Shown one piece after another: positions 44,111-55,603 of a stretch of DNA of 64,000 nucleotides. Below the pieces are notes generated by a model that saw nothing but the letters and a program-made list of their open reading frames with translations, was not told the DNA's origin and ran no database searches. The position numbers and the translations under genes were made by a program. Source of the stretch: Panulirus ornatus (lineage: Eukaryota > Arthropoda > Malacostraca > Decapoda > Palinuridae); the NCBI RefSeq assembly GCF_036320965.1, contig NC_092287.1, forward strand, positions 6,927,797-6,991,796, written 5' to 3'. Each line of letters starts with the position of its first letter. Position 1 is the first letter of the stretch.

Positions 44111-44120
44111 TGTGTGTGTG
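44022..44120. repeat. (AC)n-(GC)n-(GT)n self-complementary tract
   Basis: AC at 44022-44066, CG-rich to 44093 with one CCC, then GT to 44120. The outer AC and GT arms are reverse complements, so the whole 99 bp can fold on itself or adopt Z-DNA. Confidence 0.96.
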
Positions 44121-44138
44121 TCGCAATACATTTTGTGT

Positions 44139-44143
<5 letters not shown>

Positions 44144-44190
<47 letters not shown>
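44144..44190. repeat. (GA)n microsatellite
   Basis: About 47 bp of pure GA. Confidence 0.97.
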
Positions 44191-44194
<4 letters not shown>

Positions 44195-44504
44195 TCTGTC
44201 CCCAAAGGAGGGTGATGGAGGGGCGGCACCCGTGGCTACAGCGAGCCTCCCAAGACTCCTCCTCCTCCTCCTCCTCCAAGTTTTTTCCACCTCCTCCTCT
44301 CGCCCACTACTCCAGGGACGAATATCTCCCACTTGGAGTGTCGCCGGAGTCTCAAAAAGTATTTGGAGGCGAGAGGCTTTGATCCGCTGCCTGACCCTTG
44401 GAGTGGGTCGGGGGCCGGGGGCGTGGAGGGTAGAGCGTGGAGGGAGGGGGAGTGTGTCCCCTCCTCCTCGCGAGACCTGTGACAGGATGAGGACACTGTG
44501 GACT

Positions 44505-44592
44505 CGGGACTGGCAGTCACGGCCATGACCTGGTAGGTAGGGACAGTCATGACCTGGTAGGTGGTCATGACCTGGTAGGTGGTCGACCTACC
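44505..44592. repeat. CATGACCTGGTAGGT short repeat
   Basis: Three copies of CATGACCTGGTAGGTGGT-type units, then a reverse-sense GTCGACCTACC. Confidence 0.85.
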
Positions 44593-44689
44593 TGTCTTTA
44601 TCAAGTCAACAAAAATACACATGCAGAACACACTGGGTATTGGCATACCTCCGGCCAGCCTACCTTTCGGGTTCTCCATCGTCTCTCTA

Positions 44690-44855
44690 CCATGCACGAA
44701 TATCCCTCCACCTCCTGCCTGCCTCCTACGCAATTATCCCTCCTCCTCCTCCTGCCTGCCTCCCATGCAAATATCCCTCCTCCTTCTGCCTGCCTCCTAT
44801 ACAAATATCCCTCCTCCTCCTGCCTCATGCCTCCCTCCCTCCCATGCAAAACAGT
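44690..44855. repeat. About 38-bp degenerate minisatellite, 4-5 copies
   Basis: CATGCAAATATCCCTCCTCC and TGCCTGCCTCC recur. Confidence 0.88.
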
Positions 44856-45309
44856 CATAACCCTTTTTTTCCCTTTTCCGATTTAACTCGTCTTCTCCGC
44901 CTATGAGGCAGGCTGATGCCATCAAAGGCAGAGCGTGCTGCCCCTGCGCCCCCCGACCTCTCTTTCCAACTCGAGGTCCCCTCTTTAACCTGTCGCTCTG
45001 GCACGGGGGTAAGGGTCCAATTAGCAAGGCTTTGTGCTGCAGTGAGGGACATGCTTACACCTGGCCTGCCACAGGGTAGGGCTGCTGCTGTCTCCCACTT
45101 CCACGCCAGCTGTCGCCGGGTCGTGTGACAGTGGGTGGCGTAGGGATGTGGGGCGTCTGTATCTGTATACCTGTCTCTTGTCCTCATTCCCCTAAGCCAT
45201 GCAGGTTCGATCAGTCATACACAGCATGCGAGTATAACTTACACACACACACACAAACACACAAACACACCCACATACTCAAGATACGCCCAAAGCAATG
45301 CCCAGTGTT
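44856..45309. other. Unassigned sequence, no gene seen
   Basis: Short ACACAC runs at 45241-45275. Confidence 0.5.
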
Positions 45310-45572
45310 CTGTTGGGATACACTGTGGGAAGGCTTCAAGTGGGAATACACAGTGGGAACTTGTCTACGAGGAACGTACTGTGGGAAGGGCTCTAGTGGG
45401 AATACACAGTGGGAAGGTGTCTAGGAGGAATATACTGTGGGAAGGGTTCTAATGGGAATATAGAGTGTGAAGGTGTGTCGTGGGAATGTGCAGTGGGAAG
45501 GGCTCTAGTGGAACACATCATTGGGGAATACACAGTGGGAATATCAAGTGGGAAGGTGTCCAGCGGGACACA
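45310..45572. repeat. About 32-bp degenerate minisatellite
   Basis: GGAATACACAGTGGGAAGG and GGAATATACTGTGGGAAGG alternate with CTCTAGTGG or TGTCTAGGA links. Confidence 0.9.
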
Positions 45573-46097
45573 CTGTGCCAACTAGGACTTTTCCCCACCC
45601 ACACACACACACACACGGACAGCCATACGCGCAGGGCCAACACAGATATCGCTGGCTTACAAGTTAAGACTGGGTCGGTCCCCCCCCTCTCTCTCTCTCT
45701 CTCAAGCCTTGTGATCCAGCACCACAAGTTTTACCAGGGCCCCACACTGGAGATCCACTCCTGGTACTCTCTACCTGGTGGCACCCACGCCCCCTCGGTG
45801 CGTCCTAGAGCTGGTGAACATATAAACACACTACAATGCTCGAGTCGAAGTCTCTCCCTGCCAACAACACAACACAGGCGTTAATTCACCGTACACCCAC
45901 TCACCAAGGCCATTCCTGGTGCCACTGAGTTAAGAAATCTGGTGAGAAATAGACAATAAAGGCCACTTCGCGTTATTTCTACAATTCAATTTTTTTTTCT
46001 CTCTCTCAGAAAAAAAGCTGGGAAGGTATTTCTTGATGCTGTGCTTTGCCTAGTGTCCATACCAGGTCCTGACGCTCGCTGAGAGGGAGGGGGGGAG
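45573..46097. other. Unassigned; short CA and CT tracts
   Basis: CA at 45599-45616, CT at 45684-45703; the rest is unique. Confidence 0.5.
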
Positions 46098-46214
46098 GGG
46101 GAGGAGGAGGAGGAGGAGGAGGAGGAGGAGGAGGAAAGAAAAGAGGCAGTTTGGAGGAGAACTTATCCACCACCACCACCGTCAAACGAGAGTCTGAATA
46201 ATTCGCACCATTAG

Positions 46215-46266
<52 letters not shown>

Positions 46267-46420
46267 CAGGCTTGGCGCTTAAGAATAATATTGGTTCCGT
46301 CGCAGGAACGACGCGGTGGCCGGAGATACGCTTCTCAACGCCATTATCTCTCTTATCTCCACCCTTTCCTCCCCAGAGATATATTTCTCTCGTACCATTA
46401 TCTCCCTCCCCAGAGCTACG

Positions 46421-46475
<55 letters not shown>
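46098..46475. repeat. (GGA)n, (GA)n and (GT)n tracts
   Basis: GGA at 46098-46134, GA at 46217-46265, GT at 46423-46475. Between GA and GT the phrase TTATCTC recurs. Confidence 0.95.
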
Positions 46476-46477
<2 letters not shown>

Positions 46478-47084
46478 TAGAACACCCGACCCTTCCAAAA
46501 TGGAATTTTCACCCAGCACAAAGTATTTCTAAACCTCGCGTTCATTCTCTAACTGCCACTACACACGTCTTGCCTCCCGCGGCTTGGCTGGCTTCCAGGC
46601 CGCTGTCGCAACAGACACTGACCTCAGTGTGACCTTGCATGACCTCCCCCCCCCCCCCAGGCCATAGGTCAGGTTACCTGGACGAGAGAGCCAGCGGTTC
46701 TGACCTCCGCTACGGGGTGGTGCTGTATCACCCAAGGGGGGAGGGAGAACCATCGTACTAGACTTCGGTGGATATGCTGACCCATCTTGCCTCCCGTAGC
46801 ACCACTGTAGGAGGAGAAGATCAGCAGCCACCACGTCGGGCGCCCTCTGTGTGTGTCTCTCATCTTGGGTCATCGAAGCGGCGCCTCCTCCTCCTCCTCC
46901 TCTGCTCCATGTAAGGTCTCCGTCTTGTGAGTCCCGAGGTCTCCCTCTAGCTTGGGGCGCTTTGTGGTCTCTCATATCCCGTGACCTCCTGCAGAAGGAG
47001 GAGCACTTCGAGCGACGTCGTCAGCGGCCGTAGTTCCTGCCGGACCCCGGCTACGCTTCCTGCCCCTCCGTCACAATCCAGCCG

Positions 47085-47124
<40 letters not shown>

Positions 47125-47639
47125 CGAGCTACAGAACCTCAGCTGCCTCCCTTCATCTGCCGTGCCGACAGGAAAGCTCTCATCCTCTCATGTGCCGCAT
47201 AACTTCGGGACGTTATCGCGTGCTACACCTCTCCCTTAGAAGCACCACGAGATCCAGACGGCGACCCGCTCTTCCTACGGGACTCCTGCCTCACGTGCAT
47301 CTACACTAAGACCACCTGACTCACACCACGCCCGCCTGACGTCGCTTCACCACCTCATCTCCCCTACTCCTGCACCATCAGTAGGATCCTGACCCTCGTC
47401 TACTGTGTATTAAAGCACTGTGTTTCCATACCTCTCCCTCACTCTCCTCCATCACACTTATAAAGACACCCACAAAAGTATTACATTTCAACTAACACTT
47501 ACGAATTTAAGTGTCAGCCTCACCGAACAGTTGAGTTGTAAGTATCAAACAACATTTCATCTGCGTATTTCCTTACATTGCAAGACCACTATATAACATG
47601 TACGTCCTCCAAGATCGGAGTCGTTATTTCCAGTGTGTC
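46476..47639. other. Mostly unique; (CA)n at 47090-47122
   Basis: A C10 run at about 46650. The minus-strand 138-codon frame at 46559-46975 shows no recognised domain. Confidence 0.5.
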
Positions 47640-47845
47640 TGTCCCCCTGGAAATGATAACATATACAATTTCCAGTAGGCAGTCATTAGAGATCCAGTGA
47701 GCGTCCTGGAAATAGATAATATATACGATTTCCAGTAGATAAGTCATTAGAGATCCACTGTATATGTCGTGGAAGTGATGATATACACATGATTTCTAAG
47801 AGGGGAGTTCATTAGGTCTTGCGTGAGTCCTGGAAGCGATACACG
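47640..47845. repeat. About 61-bp minisatellite, 3.2 copies, with internal hairpins
   Basis: TGGAA(A/G) phase words at 47648, 47707, 47770 and 47831. Units contain GTCATTAGAGATCCA. In the first two units GGAAAT or GGAAA faces TTTCC about 12-18 bp later. Confidence 0.85.
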
Positions 47846-48177
47846 AGTCAGGGGGGGGGGGGGGTGCGTTTCTTTCGTTGTCCTTCGTTACAGGGTAGTT
47901 ACAGGCGGTCGGGGTTGGTCACGAACAACCCATCAAAGTTAGAGCGTGTGTCTGGTTACGAAGGAAACCACCACGACGCCTTCAACACCACGTACGTTTT
48001 ACCTACTGTTTCCATAACTCGAGTTCTGACCATTTTGAATTTTTTGGTAAATAATCTACACCAACTTCGCGATGCACACACGACCTTGCCAAGACCTGTG
48101 GCTGTGCCCTGAAGGTCCTTGTGGCCTGTGCACCCTGGAGGAGGACGACGGGCCCTGAAGACCACTGTACTAGGGAC

Positions 48178-48189
<12 letters not shown>

Positions 48190-48239
<50 letters not shown>
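48190..48239. repeat. (CT)n microsatellite after a C12 run
   Basis: About 50 bp of pure CT. Confidence 0.97.
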
Positions 48240-48241
<2 letters not shown>

Positions 48242-48619
48242 TCCCATCCCCCCCCCCCCCTTCCCAAATCCTTCTCGTCTCTATTGACCCTCCCTCCCGA
48301 TGTCTACTTCTCATGCTCCCTCCACCCACCTGACCCACCCACCCTCTCAAAAAAATATAAAACATAGTCAGTCACCTGGTCCTGACAGACTCCCTTCTAC
48401 TATGCACGGAGAAGCGAGCCAACGAAGTAGGTTTCTCGATCACCGGATAATTCAGCAAAACTTGGAAGGTTGCTAATAACAAAACGTCAATTTTCCAATG
48501 AGGTTTGGAAAAAAAGAAAAAAAAAGCGCTTCTGTCAAATGTCCTATTAACTTAGCTTCGGGCGTCTACGCAAGCAGTTAAGAAGCAGGAAAAAGATGAT
48601 ATTTTTCCCTCTCTAAAGT

Positions 48620-49490
48620 GATACAATGATGGCAAGGCGATCAACATGGATTTCGAAGTGTCACATGAAGTTTAACGAACGTTAAGAGAAACATTTAGTC
48701 ATAAATAGGATGACAATAACTGGGGATGAAAAACATTCTTCACGTCTTATGCACTTGAAGTCTTTCCAGAAATATTCAACACGGTGTCACCGAAAAAGAA
48801 AATAAAATTGAGTCTGCAAAGTGAGATCTCAAACCCTAAGGCAGAGAAATTCGAACCCGTGCGTGCAGAGCGGACTGGCTGCCTCACATGAGGGGGAACC
48901 AACGCGTGGTATCAAATAGCCCGATGTGACAAGTGGAGTGCCACTGGGATTAGTCTTGGGACCCTATGAGTTTCTCTTTTCTATTACCGTTACTGGCGAT
49001 CTGGGGACAGGGAGTAGACGAGTACAATTTCAAAACTGACCATTGGACACAGAATCATTCAATATATAGCCCACAGTAGAGGGATGACTGCAAGCTAATG
49101 CAAGACAAAGGGAAAACTAGTACGAATTCAGAGAAGAGCAACGAGACTTAATGCTCTCGCTCAGACACAAGCTTTATGAAGAAGGACTCAGAAGGAGAAT
49201 GATTTTCCCCCTGACCAAGTCGAGGAGATCGACAATAACTTTACGAATTGCTTTAACATTTGCGTCTGACATAACACACGATTCCTCCGGAGTAGACAGA
49301 GATTCACACACCAGACTTGACCTTATGAAACCAAAAGGAAATTGTAACAGCAACGCGGTCGTTTGAGCTTTCAGCAGCAGCAGAGCTGTCAAAACACTGG
49401 ATCTGGTCACCAGCAGATGTGGCAAGTGCGAAGGTCACAACAGTACCTTCCAATCACTGCTAGGCAGGTACTTCAGTGACACCTTTTATC
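48620..49490 (+). pseudogene. Decayed LINE reverse transcriptase (CR1/Jockey-like)
   Basis: VTSGVPLGLVLGP (about 48929-48967) matches the highly conserved VTSGVPQGSVLGP RT motif. After several indels LMLSLRHKLYEEGL (from about 49150) and RRRMIFPLTKSRR match the LIPSLRxxPYEERLxxLNLFSLxKRR region. A final segment, SLLGRYFSD (about 49456-49482), resembles the FKxRLDxHF end. Upstream, GKAINMDFEVSHEV (about 48635) may be the eroded DxxKAFDxVxH palm motif A, with both catalytic positions changed. No intact YADD is present. It is the same class as the 13.85 kb relic but an independent insertion. Confidence 0.8.
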
Positions 49491-49553
49491 AGTAACTATA
49501 CTCGTTTCAAAAGAGAATTCATTTTTTTCTAAATACAGTCCTATAAAATCACC

Positions 49554-49755
49554 CTTTCTTCTTCTTCTTCTTCCTCCTCCTCCTCTTCTTCTTCTTCTTC
49601 TTCTTCTTCTTCTTCTTCTTCTTCTTCTTCTTCTTCTTCCTCCTCTTCTTCTTTTTCTTCTTCTTCTTCTTCTTCTTCTTCTTCTTCTTCTTCTCCTCCT
49701 TCTTCTTCTTCTTCTCCTCCTTCTTCTTCTTCTTCTTCTTTTTCTTCTTCTTCTC
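49554..49755. repeat. (TTC)n array with TCC variants
   Basis: About 200 bp with no purine, so triplex-prone. It reads as poly-Glu, poly-Arg or poly-Lys on the minus strand; not a gene. Confidence 0.97.
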
Positions 49756-50255
49756 GTTTGATATACGAGCCTCCTTCCCGGAGAAGTCCCATTAAGTACA
49801 AGATTTCTCAAGTTCAAACTTTAACATAGAATTTCCTTTTCAGTATACACCCTCCATACAAAATGGCGTTGCTTGTTTACTTCTTTGTTTTTCTGGTTGT
49901 TGTGCCGGAGGGAGAATGGAGGTTCCCTCCGCTCTACTATCCTGCTCGGACCACAAATGAGACCATGAACTCAGGCCATCACCACCACCGTCCGCCACCC
50001 GATAACCTAGCCATAGACCACCAGATCCCATGTTCTCTGTCCTTCTCGTGTCATCCCTCTCCTTCTCGCTCTCTTTCCATCTCTCTATCCCACCCACTCT
50101 CCTTCCCTCCCTCTGTCTCTCCTCTCTCCCCCTCCCCTCCCTTGCCCTTCCACCTGGCTCAGAATCATAACTTTTAAAACCCAAGTTTTGTAACTTTACA
50201 GTCAAATAAAAGTTTTTGTATCTGTGTCTCTCTGAGTTTGGAGGTCATACCTCGC
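49756..50255. other. Unassigned; CT-rich 50030-50155
   Basis: TCTCTCCTTC-type low complexity; no gene. Confidence 0.5.
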
Positions 50256-50440
50256 GAGGCCGTGAGAGGCCGAGTGGGAGGCCGATACCTCGTGTGGCCG
50301 ACTGGGAGGCCAATACCTCGTGAGGCTGAATGGGAGGCCAGTACTGGGAGGTCAGTACTTCGTGAGGCCGAATGGGAGGTCAGTACTGGGAGGCCAATAC
50401 TTTGTGAGGCCGTCTGGAAGGTCAATAACTCATGAGGTTG
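50256..50440. repeat. About 28-bp minisatellite, 7-8 copies
   Basis: CGTGAGGCCGAATGGGAGG and (T/C)CA(G/A)TAC(T/C) words; the spacing varies with loss of parts of the unit. Confidence 0.88.
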
Positions 50441-50469
50441 GAGCTGACACGCAGATCCACTGGAAACCA

Positions 50470-50700
50470 AGAACTAGAGTCCAGCGTCTGGAATGTGATG
50501 CACACAACCACTGGAGCCAAAGACGCAAGTCGAGTAACTGGAATGTGATACACAGAACCACTGGATCAAACGACTGGAGGTCCAGCGGCTGGAACGTGAT
50601 ATACAGAGCTACTGGAGCCAGTGGCTGGGGCGGCTGGAATGTAATATACACACAGCCACAACTAAAGCCAAGGACTGGAGTTCCAGGCTGGAATGCGACA
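50470..50700. repeat. About 50-bp degenerate minisatellite, 4 copies
   Basis: CTGGAATGTGATACACAGA and CACTGGAGCCA recur. Confidence 0.88.
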
Positions 50701-50786
50701 CAAAGAACAAAACCGCCAATATGGTAGGAGCTCAACCCCCGTTCCAATACGCGCAGTCAAAGTTAAAGAGGCTGGAAAAAAGAGTT

Positions 50787-50955
50787 GGGGGAGGAGGAGG
50801 AGGAGGAGGAGGAGGAAAAGGCATCCAGAGGATGGGAGGCTGACAGATGCTTCCACCAACACCACCACAGAGCAACCCACACTGCAACAGCAGCAGCAGC
50901 AGCAGCAGTTAGGAGGTGAGGGTAAGAGTTGAGGAGGAGGAGGAGGAGGGTGGAT
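50787..50955. repeat. Short GGA and CAG runs
   Basis: (GGA)n at 50787-50816 and 50932-50949; (CAG)n at 50886-50908. Confidence 0.9.
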
Positions 50956-51283
50956 GGATGACGGGAGTTTAGCTGCTTCCAGGCCAGAGCGTACCATCGT
51001 GTACCACCACCGCCACCCTCACCATCAATTATCCCCAACACCGACAACGACACACACCAGCAGCAACAACAACCCTCCTCACACAGATGGAAGAACAGGA
51101 AATCATCTAGGCTGTCACCTGAGGGCATTTTGTTGACGAGCCATGGCGGGAGCTCTGCGGCAGAACCTGCCTTGGTGCCATTCTCGGTCTCCAGGAGCAC
51201 ACACTAGGCCCTGCACACCACACACCTCACCTGCTGGGCGAGGCTCCAGCCAAGCGGCTGGGTGTGGCAGGCCGGTGTGTCAT

Positions 51284-51325
<42 letters not shown>

Positions 51326-51490
51326 TAAAGCTCCCTCCCCGTCCCTTACAAACAGGTAATTACAGGTACTAATGCGATAATTAGATTGAAAAGAGGAACA
51401 AATGCTGGGACCTCTCACGGCTCGGGGGAAGAGGCGAGGTGATGGAGATGGCTTCTCGTTGGTGGATCCTCAGAGTCCCCCCACTGAGGG
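50956..51490. other. Mostly unique; (CA)n at 51288-51322
   Basis: No recognisable gene. Confidence 0.5.
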
Positions 51491-51805
51491 TGGAGATGGT
51501 GGTACCTGCTGGTTGGTTCTAGTGGAGGTGGTGGTACCTGCTGGTTGATTCTTGTGGAGGTGGTGGTACCTGCTGGTTGGTTCAACTGGAGGTGGTGGTA
51601 CCTGCTGGTTGGTTCTAGTGGAGGTGGTGGTACCTGCTGGTTGGTTCTAGTGGAGGTGGTGGTACCTGCTGGTTGGTTCTAGTGGAGGTGGTGGTACCTG
51701 CTGGTTGGTTCTAGTGGAGGTGGTGGTACCTGCTGGTTGGTCCTAGTGGAGGTGGTGGAACCTGCTGGTTGGTTCTAGTGGAGGTGATGGCACCTGCTGG
51801 CGGAT
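51491..51805. repeat. 32-bp minisatellite, about 10 copies
   Basis: GTGGAGGTGGTGGTACCTGC followed by TGGTTGGTTCTA. Confidence 0.96.
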
Positions 51806-52539
51806 CCTGGTAGACACGGTACCTTCTGCAGGAGGCTAGTGACGGCAGTCCCCAGGGCTGCGGTGATTTCTTGGTTCATCTTGTCATCTTGTCCTCAACC
51901 TCCTCAACACAGGAGGAGAATAAGACGACACTCAGCTTCAGCAGACGAGCTCAACACCTGCTCCTGGCTGTGGCTCCGTCATGAGGGCCACAACAGCTGC
52001 TCCCTCTAGCTTTAGTTCCATCATGACCACCCGAGGGTCAAATGGCCATTCCCTCTAGTTTACATCCATCATAATCACCCGAGGTATAATAGCTGGCCCT
52101 CTAGCTTTAGCTCCATCATGATCCTAAAAGTTCACAATAGCTGATCCCCCCAAGGGTTCTGGCCCTCCCTCAGCGAGGTACTCCTCCATCACGTCAGGGA
52201 ACACTACTACTCCATCAAGCCTTAACATCTTGGTTGTCAAGGGGAGGCGTTGCATTGTCAGCCTCGTCTGTGAGGTCGAGCGAAGAGGTTAATAGCGGTT
52301 AATAGCCTCTTACGGCCGCCTTGAATGGCCGGGCAGTTTGTCTGACGGAGTGGACTGGCCGAGGAGGGAACGGCACCATTGTTGGTGTCGTCGCGAGACT
52401 CGTTCACCGCCACTTTACCACGACCTCGGCTCATAATTCTGAGCCCGGCTGTATGAGAGCCGGAGCGGGGGAAATTAACCGAGATCTGGAGGGTCGTCCG
52501 CGGTGAGGTGGGCTTGGGCGCGCTGAGCTGCGAGAGGCC
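51806..52539. other. Unassigned; degenerate ~60-bp repeat at 52000-52160
   Basis: CCCTCTAGCTTTAGTTCCAT and CATCATGA(C/T)C words appear three times. Downstream is GC-rich unique DNA without a recognised gene. Confidence 0.55.
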
Positions 52540-52715
52540 TCAGCGACAAGAGGGCCTGTGTAGAACCCGTCCTCCAGCCCTGGGGATCCTGTCAAGGACC
52601 CGTCCTCAGCCATAGGAACCCTGCGCAGGGCTCATCCTCAGCCCTAAAGGTCCTGTGTACGACCCATCCTCAACCCTAAGTGCCCTCTGTAGGGGCCCCT
52701 TCCTCTGTGCGACCC
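52540..52715. repeat. About 41-bp degenerate minisatellite, 4 copies
   Basis: ACCCGTCCTCAGCC and CATCCTCA(A/G)CCCTAA recur with CCTGTGTACG-type links. Confidence 0.82.
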
Positions 52716-53157
52716 GTCTCTACCAGCAACAGGGTTACCCAGCGAGCGGCGCCTCCCGCCCGTCCTGCAGCTGGGGTATCCCAACACCAGAACCAACCCC
52801 TCCCTCACTCACTCCTCCTCCTCCTCCAGACACTCACCTCGTGACTATAGTAAGAGACAGCGCCCCGGGAGCGTCGTGTGAGGGGGAGGGTGTGGCGGGG
52901 TCCTAAAAATACACGAGAAAACAATTAGATCCCGACGAAGTTGTGAAGTTGGTGAGTCTTGGTCTCTTCCTTCGCGTCGTCGCCAGCTGCTGCTGCGCCG
53001 CTGCGCCGGCGGCCCGGGGTCTCTCATTATGGTAATGGAGCGCAGTCGGCCTTCCCGAAACTTCATTCACGAAGGCTAGACCCCAAGTTTCAGGGATGAG
53101 GCTGCTTCAACACCCAGGGTTGCTTCCATCGGATCCCTACCCCACCCACTTTACAGG

Positions 53158-53159
<2 letters not shown>

Positions 53160-53214
<55 letters not shown>
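53160..53214. repeat. (GT)n microsatellite
   Basis: About 55 bp of pure GT. Confidence 0.97.
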
Positions 53215-53215
<1 letters not shown>

Positions 53216-53391
53216 CACCACCCTGAAAAGAAAAAAAAAATAAATATGATCCTAACGTAACACTCTGGGATCTGATTTTTTCTTTCTCTCCCCATTTTTT
53301 TCTTCCACCCTCTCCGTGTCTCTCTCTCTCCTCCTCCCCCGGGGTGTTGAAGACAACCCACCTGTGTCCTCTTCGGGCCTCACGAGCCTCA

Positions 53392-53690
53392 CCCCTGATG
53401 ACCCAGAGCGCATCTGTTTACGTGTAAACAACCACCGTCCCTGATGACACAGAGCGCATCTGTTTACGTGTAAACAAACACCGTCTCGCGCGAGAATGTG
53501 TCCGTGGATGGTTAGGTTTACACCACGACGCCCGCCCCCCCAAAGGTGGGGGGGGGAGCTGGATCTGTTTACATTTACAAGATCTGTTTACATTTACAAT
53601 CCTCCTTGAGACTGCCTGGATTTGTTTACATTTACAATCCTCCATGAGGCCTGAGAGGAGGGTGATGACTCTTGTTTACACGGACGGTGT
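53392..53690. repeat. TGTTTAC-bearing repeats with forkhead-type palindromes
   Basis: A 46-bp unit occurs twice, each with TGTTTACGTGTAAACA (53415-53430, 53461-53476), an exact TGTTTAC/GTAAACA inverted pair. Further TGTTTACATTTACA units lie at 53566, 53585 and 53623 and TGTTTACAC at 53673. TGTTTAC/GTAAACA is the forkhead (FOXO/FOXA-type) recognition word; function is inferred from motif only. Confidence 0.9.
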
Positions 53691-53996
53691 CTCAACGGCT
53701 ATGTAAATCGTGTAAATGCGTCGAGTGCTATGGTGGTAAATAGCTTCACAACTTTCAATGAATGAATCAGCTTTCTCAATCACCTTCAGGGGAGCCAATC
53801 TTTGGATGTTTTTGAAAGAAGATGCGTTGTGGGTTGTGCTCTGTCTGTCTGTCTGTCTCTCTGTCCTACCCCCTTCCCCTCCCTACCTGCCCCCCCCTCT
53901 CTCTCTCTCCAGGGGGGTGGGGGAGGATCATCAAACAACCCCCCCCCCCCCCCCAGAAGACACGGCGCTTCAGCAAACACCCACATTCTCCCGCCT

Positions 53997-53998
<2 letters not shown>
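53691..53998. other. Unassigned; CTGT, C-run and CT patches
   Basis: CTGTCTGTCTGTCTG near 53840-53858 and C15 at 53940-53954. Confidence 0.55.

Positions 53999-54037
<39 letters not shown>
53999..54037. repeat. (GT)n microsatellite
   Basis: About 39 bp of pure GT. Confidence 0.97.
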
Positions 54038-54039
<2 letters not shown>

Positions 54040-54446
54040 CAAGGAACCATTTTAAAAGCAGGCCCCCACACCGCCACTTCCTTACGTTTAGGATCTAATC
54101 TAAACTTTTGCCAGCGGCGAACACTTGCCGAACTGAGGCATGCGTGGAGATTCTTACACCCCCCACACACACCCCACACCCCCACACACACCCACACCGA
54201 GCATGAACCTATCTTTACCCGGGGGGGCGGGGGGTAAGGAAGGATGGGGGGGATAATTGCAGGGGGGGGGGGAAGTTGGGAGGGAAATATGTCGCTTTTA
54301 GTTCACCCTTCCCCGCCCAGCCCCACGCACCCCGTCCCTGTGAACGAGACAGTACGGTTAACTTCGCAAGTGGCATGTGAAGTTTTGGGGGAAACTGTTA
54401 AACATCACATGTGGCATGTTAATTCTTGGGGAGAATGTTAACATCA

Positions 54447-55272
54447 CAGGTCAGGTGTTATGTGCACATCCCAGGTCAGGTGTATGTGCACACCCCAGGT
54501 CACGCATGTCAGGTGTATGTGCACACCCCAGGTCACGCAGGTTAGGTGTATGTGCACAACCCAGGTCACGCAGGTCAGGTGTATATGCACACCCCAGGTC
54601 ACGCAGGTCAGGTGTATGTGCACAACCCAGGTCACGCAGGTCAGGTGTATGTGCACATCCCAGGTCAGCCAGGTCATGTGTATGTGCACACCCCAGGTCA
54701 CGCACGTCAGGTGTATGTGCACATCCCAGGTCAGCCAGGTCATGTGTATGTGCACAACCCAGGTCACGCAGGTCCGGTGTATGTGCACACCCTAGGTCAG
54801 CCAGGTCAGGTGCATGTGCACACCCCAGGTCACGCATGTCAGGTGTATGTGCACACCCCAGGTCACGCAGGTTAGGAGTATGTGCACACCCCAGGTCACG
54901 CAGGTCAGGTGTATGTGCACAACCCAGGTCACGCAGGTCAGGTGTATGTGCACACCCCAGGTCAGCCAGGTCAGGTGTATGTGCACACCCCAGGTCACGC
55001 AGGTTAGGTGTATATGCACAACCCAGGTCACGCAGGTCAGGTGTATGTGCACACCCCAGGTCAGCCAGGTCAGGTGTATGTGCACAACCCAGGTCACGCA
55101 GGTCCGGTGTATGTGCACACCCTAGGTCAGCCAGGTCAGGTGTATGTGCACACCCCAGGTCACGCAGGTCATGTGTATGTGCACACCCCAGGTCACGCAG
55201 GTCATGTGTATGTGCACACCCCAGGTCACGCAGGTTAGGTGTATATGCACACCCCAGGTCACGCAGGTCGGG
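54447..55272. repeat. 33-bp minisatellite, about 25 copies, AGGTCA half-sites
   Basis: Unit GTGTATGTGCACACCCCAGG followed by TCACGCAGGTCAG. Many junctions read AGGTCACGCAGGTCA or AGGTCAGCCAGGTCA: two AGGTCA half-sites with 3-bp spacing (DR3-type). Variants CATGTCA, AGGTTA and AGGTCC break some sites. It stays open in several frames because 33 is divisible by 3; not a gene. Confidence 0.96.
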
Positions 55273-55489
55273 TGGGGGGGGGGGGGTGTAAACCCTCACA
55301 ACGGAAGCCCCTAATAAGAAACAAACGGGACCAATTTCCCGAGTGGCACTGTACGGCCGGCAGGGGCGACCTAAGTGGACACCACTATATTGGTAATTAA
55401 GCCCTCAGGGTAATCAATTACGGGGGCAATTAACGATGAGTGTCTCGTATTCATAGCTCTGAATGGGAGGGGGGTTGTTATAACGTAAA
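55273..55489. other. Unique spacer, no gene
   Basis: G12 run, then unique AT-rich DNA. Confidence 0.5.
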
Positions 55490-55603
55490 GTGTACACCAA
55501 CTGACAGTTATATTTCTCTTGTATCACCCCTGATGATGTGATTATTACACGAAAGTGCACTTGGGAAACTTATCATGCTTCATTTTCCCGCCGTGGACTC
55601 ATA
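55490..55603 (+). mobile_element. Dispersed repeat family B, copy 3
   Basis: TACACCAACTGACAGTTATA and TTTCTCTTGTATCACCCCTG lead into GATGATGTGATTATTACACG, AAAGTGCACTTGGGAA, TTCATTTTCCC and GTGGACTCATA. The 5' extension differs from copy 1, and no TA tract is present. Confidence 0.85.

Noticed and set aside
54377..55299. Long open frames on both strands over the 33-bp array
   Set aside because: The unit length is a multiple of three without stops, so frames stay open by chance; both strands are open at once.
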